Origin: Apostichopus japonicus
Taxonomy: Eukaryota; Echinodermata; Holothuroidea; Aspidochirotida; Stichopodidae
DNA: 64,000 nt
Direction of reading: 5' to 3'
NCBI RefSeq assembly: GCF_037975245.1
Contig: NC_092562.1
Coordinates: forward strand, 12,910,001-12,974,000
In this document: piece by piece, positions 11,701-23,700 of the stretch
Layout of the letters: each line of letters begins with the position of its first letter
How positions within the stretch are numbered: position 1 is the first letter of the stretch
Position numbers and translations under genes: made by a program
Notes under the pieces: generated by a model
Database searches by the model: none
What the model was told of the DNA's origin: nothing
Seen by the model: only the letters and a program-made list of their open reading frames with translations

Positions 11701-14700
11701 AAGCTCATGAACGTACAGGTCAATGTGTGACAAACTCAAAACAATAACAATGGACTTTCCACTTCCTTCTCGTAAGAAAGTGAACCATTTATTAACTTCA
11801 TACTTCCAATAAACATGCAGCTACAAGAAAAAGCAATGGTTGCTAGAATTGTACACTCATTAGTTAGAGGGGTAGAAATTCTTTCAATTAAAAGTAACTT
11901 ATGGTTAAAAAAACTGCCTAAATGTCTGGTCATATTTCGTAAGATCTATTATAGGCCAGTTCACATACTGTGCCGTATGATATCAAGGTCTTCCTTGTGT
12001 TGGGGTTGTGGTTGGGGTTGTTGTTAGACAGTCGTAGGGACAGAGGTCCTGCTAGAGACTGGCAACATCATCAGTTCACCAAATACTCTCTCAAAACTTC
12101 ATATCGTTTCTTTGATACAAGAGCCATGATCTCATTGGTCCATGCAGTTTTACTTTTCAGCATGCTGTTGGTACTCAAAGTTTACCTCACAGAGAAAGAT
12201 AAGGTACCTTAACTTAATCGAAAGCAAGCTTTTCCAAGTTTAAATATATATATATATATTTTTGCATATCATATCAGAAAACAATTTTTGTGCCAGGCTG
12301 ACTCGTGTCCATCTGGGATTTTTAATCTGTATTTCCTTTTACTTGTACCCAGAGAAACCGAGTAATGTTCCCGTGGCAACCTGCAGATGTAGAAGTAGAA
12401 AGCGGTTTAACTGCAGTTGGCATGGAACTACTGATTATAGACTGCCTACCATTCACCAAATGAAGTTGACTTATAAACATGACAACCTGGAGTAAGTGGC
12501 TCATTTGTTTGGTTTTTTGTACAGGTAATATTGTAATGAAAATCTTTGGATTTTGTTGACATGATATCAAGGGAACTAAATATCTGCTGACACTTTGAAT
12601 TAATTTTGTTAGTCGTTTGCTTGAGCATGCTGCTTTCCATGTTGTTGATACTTGGTCTTTTACAGGAGCAGTACGTTTAGTATCTGTCATGTTTCTTTGT
12701 GTAGATATATGAGTTCTTGAAACAATCAAGTAGAACACCGTCGACGACGTTGATTATTAACATGTCATATTTGATTGCGTAACATAGTCATGCTGTACAG
12801 GACAGATATCAGACGACATGTCCGAGATTACGTGTTGACAGATGGAGAGACAGGGTGAAACAAGGACGAGCAGACGGCATGCCCTAACTTATATATCAAT
12901 ATGCAAATGCACAGCTCAATGACAACCAGGTGCAGATTCTACAATGTAGTGTATCATTTGCACATGGACAAACTTATGAATATTCAATAACATTACAGTA
13001 TCATTCCCCTTAATCTTCAGATCTCACACTGGCAGTTTAGATAGGGGCGGACAATTACTATTGAAAGCCAAATTTCACTTTAACAACTAATACCATCCTA
13101 TAGTGCCCTACAAAACTAGAAGACAAGATAAAAAAAGTTGAGAAACAATATTTATAACCATTGACTTTATATTTGATTCTATTCTCTTCTATTTTATTCT
13201 TTTCTTTTTACAGGTACCAAACTTGTACGTTTGAAACCAAGACCAGAACCCATGTGTTTGACATGGGGAGTCTGACCAAAGGTTACACAGGGGTCGTCAC
13301 AACCATCAACTGCCTGGGTCATAGCCATTCAAACTATTTCGACGCTGACCCCCATAAGCCACCATGTGAATGTAAATATTTCATGTTTTTTTTATTCTCA
13401 GTTTTGGCAGTTTGCTTCATTTCTGCGAAACCGGCTTGAGTTTAATACGTGTGTAACATAGTGAATTCAAGCCAGTTCTACAGAATGAAAGTTTCGTTAT
13501 TAAATTCACATGATTCATCTGACCCCCGTGCAGCCGTTTTGACATTTGTTGAAGATCTGATCTGAATCCGTTGCTGCAAGCTATACTCCTGGATGGGTGG
13601 GTGTAGTGTTAAATGTAACATGATACAGTGCACAAGTTTTGCCGTTTGTATCTAATCAAAACATTAGAATGTGAATTTTTAGGGGGATGGGGGGGGGGAG
13701 AATCATTGATTGAGATCAAAGTCCCTTTGTTCCAGATTTACACAGAAATGAATCCGATACAAACAGTGTTCCAAATCAAAATATTAAGACATGGACTAAA
13801 AGCACAACAAAGGTCAATATAACCTGCTCTCTCTTCACTTTTACAAACAGTTTTATGAGACTCAGATTTTACAGTATGAAATCTTAGCATGTTTTGTTTA
13901 GTTGTATGAAGCGTATGAAATATTTGCAGATTGTGCGTTTGCAGTTTCCTTTTATTTGAAAGCTTGCGCATTATTATCTAACAAAATGATGGCACCTTTT
14001 GCATCTCAGTTTGGTGTGTACCAAGCTTGTAAATTGTGACTTAATGGGTGTGAAGACTTGCGCAAAAAGAAATGTCTAATGCTGGTAATCTGACCTAGTT
14101 TCGAATGAGGTGTAACAGAAGTGTTAGACACCACCATGAATCCCTGAAAATATACACACAGCTTGCTACAGTCGGCAAATATGACTCTAGTGTACAGTCA
14201 GTCGATACAGCTGCAGTCAATACCCACAGCACAGTGTACAGACAATACAGCGATGGACATCTCAGGTCCAGCTATAGATAACAAGGTATCACGTTTCATT
14301 ACTGTCTGCATTTGTAGCGACAAGCAGAAAACTTCACTTGCAAGCAACGGAAAGTTAACTTTTTCAGAGCGTGGCATGCGGTTTGGGGCGAGTCTTCAAT
14401 GCCATTAAATTGGTCTAAGGCTCTGTCATTCTAATGTCCTTTCCTGTGATAGATTTTGTGCAAAAAGTTAAGGTATAGACTTAAAAGACCATTCTGCTCG
14501 AGAGAAAGCCCTCTCTTTGATGTTTTTTGTTTGTTTTTTTCTTCTATGACTTTGAGGTGTTCTAATGGATCTAACTTCAGATCTGATAGGTCTTATTTGT
14601 GCTACATTAGCACATTTAAATATGAGGTCAACTGCAATACACTACATAGTCGAAGAATCTGAATAAATGTAGTTTCTTATATCCATATTTCTTATCTTTT

Positions 14701-17700
14701 TATTTTGGCAGTGACAAGTCTTCCCCCCAGAAATGTCAAAGTAGCTGCACTTAATAGCAGCATATCACTTGTGAATGTTACCTTTGACCTACCAGAAGAG
14801 TGGACGGCACGTGAACTCATAAGTACAGATAAATTTATTTTCTGGTTCACCCAGTCCATGATCGCATCTGCAGACTGGGATGATCGGAACAGAAAGGTAA
14901 CGATATTCTCAAACTCTCACCGGCAGCTTTTCAAATCATGTTGTAATTTTCTTGTTTTGTAAACTAACTTTATGTTACCTGAAGAGAGCAAAGAAAGAAA
15001 TTTTTTTTTAGCTGTGGAGTGTTATTCGGTGACCTTACTGTCACAAGTCCTGCGCTTTACCAACCCAGCTATTCGGTAACTCTAATAATCAGTTCCAATA
15101 CCTCGACGATGGCCATTTCTTTGCTTACGGGGTTACCCCTGCAGAAGGCAGAGTAACTTATCATAACGTGTATCCAGGGAGCACACCACCATTTGATTCG
15201 TTTGATAAAACCCCGACAAAATGGCAGGGAATTACAGTCTTTGTGGCTTTGATCTTTTTCTATGTATAGAGACATAAGAGTAAATCAAGAACAGAAAACT
15301 GACTGGGGTTTTAAGAGCAGAGAAAAATTGTGTTGTTCTTTTCTAAATTGGTTTGTCATCGACCATTTTTGCTTGTTCTTTTTTATTTATGTATCTGATA
15401 TTATGTAATGTGATAAATAATGCCTCTCACATGAGATGTCTTGGAGTGATCTGTGGAAAATGAGGGCTGGGGAGGGGGAGGGGAGGGGGCCATCATCACT
15501 TTACAAATCTTTACGACAAAGCTCAAATGGTGTATCGATTTGGTGATGACTCCCTCAAGTTCATGCCTGCTCTTTGTATCGCAATGAAATATTAATATCG
15601 AAACGAAACGAAAAGTTGAGACAAGAAAACTCCAGAATCAATCGATTAATTTATCACTCAGTCATTTATTTTCGATCGGCTGAAACTAGCATGCAGTGAT
15701 TGCTTCATCAATTCGACAGTGTTTGATATGTGGACGATGCCCTCTTAGCTTTGTTAATATCGGGTGCCAAAAGATGTCGATTCCTCATCAGAGAGGAGAA
15801 AAATTCAAAAACGCAGAATTGCCTCATGTTGATAATGCAACCCAAGTCTGTTAGCTTAAAAAAGCAGAGGTAAAAAAGATGATATAGGCAGTCATGATGG
15901 TCACGTAATTTTTTTTTCCATAATTTTATATGAATGTAGACGAAATGTGTGACAAAACTTGAATATCTTTTATCGTCATTCCAGGTCGTGAAACAGCAGG
16001 AAGTGAGCAGGTCAAAGGTCAGTCTATTGATTTTTTTTTAATATCACTCACAGTCTGGTTCTTTCCTCTGATATAAACAACAGCATTTCTCCTAAGGAAA
16101 AAAAATCAAGCCAAATCTTACATATCTATTTGTTGACTAAACCAGCAACTTTTCAAAGCTTTAGTAATTTAGTAATTACTATCAGTGACGATACTTGGAA
16201 GTAATCATCATATCAATGTGTAGTTTATATGACAATGATTTATGTGTGCTCACAACCATGAAGAATAAATCACACTTGTAAGTTAATCCCCACCGATCTC
16301 CCCCTGTTAACCCACCCCACCAGGCCCCCTTTGCTTAAGTGTATCATTTAAATGTTGTATTTCATAATTATAAATGATACAGCAATTAAGTTAGGGATGC
16401 CTCCTTAGGAGAAAACTCCATACAATCCCATACCATCAGGCCCCCTTTGCTCAAGTGTATCATTTAAATGTTTTATTTCATAAATATATATGATACAGCA
16501 ATTAAGTAAGGGATTCCTCCTTAGGAGAAAACTCCATAAAATCCCATACCATCAGGCCCCCTTTGCTCAAGTGTATCATTAAATGTTGTATTTCATAAAT
16601 ATAAATGATACAGCAATTAAGTTAGGGATTCCTCCTTAGGAGAAAACTCCATAAAATCCCATACCATCAGGCCCCCTTTGCTCAAGTGTATCATTTAAAT
16701 GTTTTATTTCATAAATATAAATGATACAGCAATTAAGTTAGGGATTCCTCCTTAGGAGAAAACTCCATAAAATCCCATACCATCAGGCCCCCTTTGCTCA
16801 AGTGTATCATTTAAATGTTTTATTTCATAAATATAAATGATACAGCAATTAAGTTAGGGATTCCTCCTTAGGAGAAAACTCCATAAAATCCCATACCATC
16901 AGGCCCCCTTTGCTCAAGTGTATCATTTAAATGTTTTATTTCATAAATATAAATGATACAGCAATTAAGTTAGGGATTCCTCCTTAGGAGAAAACTCCAT
17001 AAAAATCCTATCACATCAGGCCCCCTTTGCTCAAGTGTATCATTTAATGGTGTATTTTATAAATATAAATGATACAGCAATTCAGTTAGGGAATGCATCT
17101 AGGAGAAAAAACCATATAATCATTGTTATAGATGTTGAATTATTGCCGTACCCAATGTAAATCAATTTTTTCCTTGTCTGCCTCCTCTGCTCTAAACACC
17201 ATGGAAGGCCCTGTGGGTTGTTGTGCACTGACATGGCTGTTAGAGATGTAAACAAAGTAATATGCATTCATAACTGAAAGTAGTTAATCGTGTCTCATAG
17301 CAAACTTGAACTCGATGCAACAGTCGACTGCAGTATTTACGAGCGTTTGCTATCGACGGTGGACGAGCGTTACGGCGAACGCTTCGCAGACACCCACTGC
17401 GCAGTTTTCAATTCGGCCAGGTACAACGAGAAAGCATGATTCTAGCGCAGATATTTCACCCTGATTTTGGTTTTTGAATTCATAAATGGAGACGATTTCT
17501 CTTCCTCAGGGAGGTAATGAAACTGGAATGTTTTATTCTTTAAGCGTCTCAGACGAAGCTTACTCCATGGTCTGTGTTCGAGTCGCTCTAAAAACTGTAG
17601 GAGAGTCAGAATTTTCAGAAGCCGGTTGTAGACGTACAAGGATGGCTAGTAAGTGTACATATTGGTTTTGTACTGGTCTAATGTATATGTGACATTTGGG

Positions 17701-20700
17701 GATATTTGGTGGAGTCGTGCATTAATTTTTTTCATTATTTCCCTCATTAATTGGTAATCCCACCTCTGCCACCACATTTGTCGCTACCAATGATAGGGCA
17801 AGCATTTGCTGGCTAGGACCTACCTTTAATTATCAACAGAAAAGACCACATCAGGATGGGCAAACACTAGGGCGTGACAGCCTAGGCGGCGGTCCCCAAA
17901 AATATGTCTGTTTCAGAAATATGTATTTATGTTAAAAATTGGGTTTGCAACTTTCCATTTTCAGGACCGTCATCTGGCCCTAAGAATTTCACATTTATTA
18001 ATTCTACACAAGACAGCCAAGATCCTCAGCGAAGAAATGTACTGCTCAGTTGGGACGTATGTATGAGCTGTTTGTTCTTGTTTGTTTTAACATTTGAATT
18101 TTGCGGGAGTGTAGGGGTGGGGTGGGGAAGGGGGCGGGGTAGTATGGGAGCGAGAGTACTGTCACGAGGAATGTCAGCGTTGTGGGATGGGAAGTTCTTT
18201 CTTTGGGACTACATGGTATTAAAGCATTGTTTCAAATTAATTAAAGAGAGTATGTGTATGGCAACAGCATTAGCATTTTTCTGTTGTGGCTCTCTGAAAC
18301 ATTTTCCCTGATGTACGATGGAGAGTGGGGTCACCCCCCTCTCCCCTCCCCTTCTCCCTGTACCTCCTCCATTTGTACAAGCTTTTCCAGATCTGGATAA
18401 CAGAGGCCAGACAAAATTGCGGCCTCAGATCAGTCAAGTCTGACTGTGTATGATTTATGCGCTGTATTGTTTTAACTTGTAACACATGTTTTTTTAATTT
18501 CTATCAATAATTTCAAAGGGTAAAATATTAGAGGTAGGTAGTCTGCTTTTGGGGCAAATTTCAGTCATTTTTAGAGATGCGATTAATTTTGTCGTCATGA
18601 CAGTCACACTCGTATCTGTACCTTGATATTATTTTTAAATTTTTGGTCTGGAGACTTCATAAATTGTTAATGAGCACTTGCATGGGATGAGGAGGCCTTG
18701 GTAGTGTTATGTTTAACCTCCCTATCAAGACCAACTGCGGTTAGTTCTCTGCCCAACTGAACTTATACAAAGACACAGAGGGGTAGAAGTTAAAAAAAAG
18801 GAATATTTAGAAGTCGAAAGCAAATATCAAGGTTAACGTTTGCGCAAGAATACAGTCTATGAACTTGTGGCAGGTAGCTATAATTAAATGTGGCGTAAAG
18901 CTCACGTATGGCATGTACGTTGTGTCAGCAGTACGGAGGGATAATGTCAAAAGATTCTTTTACCGACTTTTGCATGTATTTCACAGCCCCTGGCTCCAAA
19001 AGAAGCTAACGGTATCATCACTGGTTATAGATTGACCGTTTGGAGAACTTCTAATTCCACAAATCTATGGGAATATCACATTCCACCGAACGACACAACT
19101 ACATTAGTCAAAGGTACGTCGGTGGTGGGATTGCCTAATTATCAGCATGGAGAGTATTACAATAGATGGAGAACCTTTTGAGAAATCAGGAGCCTATTGA
19201 AGAAACAAACAGAAACACGTAGAAACTAAAGAATTTAAAATGCTGTACAGAAAGATTTTAGACACAGGAAACAGAGCCATCATGCAAAGTGTGACTATAT
19301 ATATATATATATATATATAAATATATTTATATATGTAACACATACAGAGGATTTGAAGATTACTTTGCAAAACACCAAGAATATTGTGAGAAAGATGCCC
19401 TAATATTTTTCAATATTTTGGGATTCATAGCAGTCTTCACATGGATTAATCATTTTTGAATAACATGAGAATTTGGGAAGAGTTGCTGGAAAATATGTGG
19501 GCACATCATAACAAAAAACATGAGAATGTTTTGGGAAAGTGGAATGCAGGATCAACTATAAGAGAAGGAATGCAAAGGATAGATAGGGTATACGTGTGTG
19601 TGATCGAGCGTTTAACTTTCCTCCGTTTTGGCCTGTTGTAAGACTTGCCATCATAAAATACATTGTAACATGAAATGTCATACTAACAGAAATGAAAAAC
19701 TTTGATCTGTGAAACTATGTTGGTGCAGATTGTGAAATCACAAGTGGACAATCAGGGAAAGCCGGTTATTTTCTTCTTAGCAGCTCAGGGAAAGGAAATA
19801 TTCTTGGACATTAAAAAGCTTGGGAAATCTGAAATCATCATGACTGTCTGGTCAGGCGTCATAAACCCGACCAAGTGGATTCTTTTGTCCTAATGGGGTG
19901 TAATTTTGTTGAGGTGTTTTTATTTTAGCACACAAGTGTAACAGCACACGGGGTATACATTGTCTGACAGATTGTGATATTGGGACACAAAAGATGAGAC
20001 GGTTTTAGAGGTATTAATGAAATCTACAGATGGAATATATTTGTATTGTGTGCATGTATGCTTTGGTACCTACCCAAATCTTTTCTTTCTCCATATGCTT
20101 TTTTTTTTTACCAAGTTCTCTCCTTTTCTTTTTGTCTTTCGTTCTTCTAGGTATCTTATCATACCAGGAATACAAAGCCCAACTTTTTGCGATCAATGCT
20201 TTCGGCGAATCCGATCCGAGTAACGTGACCATCACTAAAGTCGTCACACCTAATAAGGGTAAGATTAACTTCCTTTTTCCTTCTTTCCCAATTTTACACT
20301 CAACTTCTTTAGATCCTGCTCTCACTTCACTCACTCCCTACCTCCCCTGATAGCAGATTTCCAGAGACTTCCTTTCTTTTTCATTTTGTGTTTGTTGTAA
20401 TCACATTAATTCAGGGAGATGCGGACAGAACCATCAACATGATAATCTTAACTTTGATAGAGTTATGCATGTGATGACCAATACCCCCGAAACAGCCAAG
20501 AGAAACCTTCATTCTGTTTCCTGAGATATTTTGTTTATAAAAATGAATTTTTTTTTTTTTTTTTTTCACTCTTTTTTTTTCTCTCTTTTTTTCGAAGTCT
20601 GCAGCAAATTTTGTGCCACAATTGTAATGAAATTTGTAATATTACCAAAGCTATAATCAATGTCAGTATTAACAAAAATGCTGTAATTTGAAAAAAAAAA

Positions 20701-23700
20701 AAAAAAAATTGGGGGGTGGGGGTTCATGAAAACATGGAACAAAAGAAATATGGCAGAGTATGTAAGATATTTCACCTCCCTTGTGGCACAATGGCACATC
20801 CCTCATTGATAATATGACCATAATCCAATGATATGGCTTGTTAGAACTAGAACATCTCCCTTATAGAAGCTGTTGTGTAGAGAGAATTTTTAACCCCTCT
20901 CCCCCCAAAAAAAGAGGTATCTATCACTTAAAGGTAAAGAGCATGCATGATGGTTGGGTTTGCTTCTCCTTTCGACATTAAGGGATGTTTTTTTACGTAA
21001 TATTGATAGTTGTTAAACTCTCATCTGTGCTGTGTTGTTCAGACATTGGTGCAGCAATGTACTAGCAATTCTTCAATTATTTCCACTTTGCCTTGCAGCA
21101 CCTTTAATCATCATTTGCACATTAGTGGTACTCACGATCATCTGTTGCATCATGCTAACGATATGTTTGTACTCCAAGATTAAGAAAAGGGTACTCCCGA
21201 AAGTTCCCGAACCAGTGTACTACAACGATCCCTTCGTAAGTACCAATTGGGTGTGTTCTAGTCAGTTCTCACAAATCTAATCTGTGCCATTGTTTTTGTT
21301 TTTTTAAATGTGCTGTCGTACATTACCCCGCTGGAGACACGGGTGGCCCTCACAAATCTATCACAAAAACCTGTGATCATTTTGGTCACTTTAAAGAATG
21401 GAGAGTATTACACAAAATGGTAGCTAGAAAGAAAATAGTTTGAAAAAAATGGATTAAAATTTTCTAGTTTGAACAGCCATAAAGTCTTTCACAAGTTTAT
21501 TTCAGATAAGTGTGGTTAGTTTTATCACCTTCAGTTCTTTTTCTCTTGACAAAGAACACCACAAAATAGCTTGGGAGAGGAGGATTATAGTGGGAAATAC
21601 TGCTGAGGTGACCACCCCTCCCACCCCCCATACTCTCCAGCAATTGGAGGGGTGGATAAAGCAATAAACCAATAACAATCAATGCTACATTGCAATTGAC
21701 ACTTTTACACCATATGCCAATATCAATTCAAAAATATCTTCAAACTCCTCAAAGAAGAAAATGTCCCTGTCATAACAATACTCTCTCAGCTGCTCCCCCC
21801 CCCCCCAATCCATCAATCTCTAACCACTGTGCAGGATGACCTTAGAAGGCAGAGTTATAATGCTGATATTATACAATGCAATAAGACATGATATGTATAA
21901 TATGATACCTTACATACGGTCTCCAGGGATGTGCTCAGGAATATTTGAGTGCCGAGCAGATTGTGCGGTAGTGTGATCCACACCCTGGGAGAGGGATCTC
22001 ATGGGTGGGGTACCCCCTCCCCACTGGACAAATTTTGCACATGAAGTATGAAGTTAGTATAGATTGCCTGCTTTTTAAGATATTCATTTTTAATGTATGC
22101 TAAATGTCAGCTTTATCAAAAGATGACATTGACTGTATTGACCAGACATACTAGATGGATTATAGTAAGATACCATGAAGAAAAAAATGTTCTGTTTTCT
22201 TCATAACTAACATCCTCACCGGTGCGGTGCGATATCCAGCACGTTCTTTGGCTCAAGACAGATTTGTAACTCACTGCAAAATATGTTTAAATAATGTTTA
22301 TCTGAGGCCATAAAATGCCTCTTATTTTCCAAAGAAACCTCCTCTTTGATTGCTTTTGATGAGTTGATGAGTCTTAGAACAGGTACAATAGTTCAAGACC
22401 TTTTAGTTGGTGAAACTCAGATGGTTGAAAAAAGTGATTTTCAAAATATTTAAAGTGGTAGAGAAATACAACATGGATTTGGTACCAGTGTTTTCAATCA
22501 CAGTCTACAATGTGGCAAAATTAATAAGGTACCTACCATTCATCCTTGAGAAATATATGCATGATCGGTTTTTACAAAAGAGACTTTTACCAAGATGCTA
22601 AAATCTCTGGACTATGTACATTTTTTTCTTCTCAATTTCTTTCACATTTTCAGATGACACAGTTGCAGTGCACACATTCCATAGAACCCGAAGTCTTTGA
22701 TCCATTGAATTCTCCACCCGTCGAAACGTCCACCCAGATCGCAAACGGCGATGTGGTTACGTCGGAGCCTGCGGTTAGGGTCTGGAGCGAGGCGAACGGC
22801 ACCGGTTACTCATACAGACGATTCGAGAGCAGTAACGGCTCGTCGATACATCACGGCAGCCAAGAATTAACGGGTCTGCAGGCCGTGGGAACACACGACA
22901 TACAGCACAATACTTACACGTCTCTACCGTCCAGGTGTGATGACTTAACAGGAACGGCAACATATACCTCCAATACCGACGGCAATACCGTTAGAGTAAC
23001 TACACCACAACTGAGTACGAACGAAGAATACCAGTCCGATACAACAGAGGACTATGCCCGAGTCGCCTTGCTTGCGGATCACCCCGATGGTGCTTCTGCC
23101 AGCGGAGGTCAGGAATATGACATGTTCGCCGCCAGAAAACTGGAGGATTTTCCAAGTGGAGAGATGTATGACAAAGAACCAATAGATAGAGGGAGGTCTA
23201 GCAGGCAGAAAGCTGGTAATGGATTAGATGGAGGTGCTACTTCCGAGAGTTTCCCCACACCGGGTTTCGTTGATCCACCTGCGGCCCAATCTTCCCAGGC
23301 TCGTTGGAAGGCTGCTGGTGGTGCTAACGTCTCCAATGATTTAGGCATCGTTAGCCCAGATAGAACACATAGAGAACCTTATCTTCCTAACATAATAGAC
23401 ACCGATTGTGTCGAACCTTCAATGGTTACAGGCTTCCATGATCCATATATTTCCAATCAGAGATCGCTGGTGCAGGACTCTAAAGGTAACGTTTCTTCCT
23501 CCTCCGGAAGTGATCCATATTTGTTGAAGGTTGGTAGTACTCCCGGATCAGACTTCAACCGCACATGTGATCCCTACGTCTCGAATGGTAACGATGCTCC
23601 TGCACGGAAACAGAATCCGGAACGGCCAGGTGATGCAAATGTTTGTGACGGATCAAACTTGAGAGGAAGCAAGGATCTGATGACCATGGCTAGTAAACCA

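Noticed and set aside
22546-22653. Extending the tail ORF upstream to the ATG at 22546
   Set aside because: That part is intronic: a clear TTTCACATTTTCAG acceptor lies before 22654, and the phase fits exon 12.
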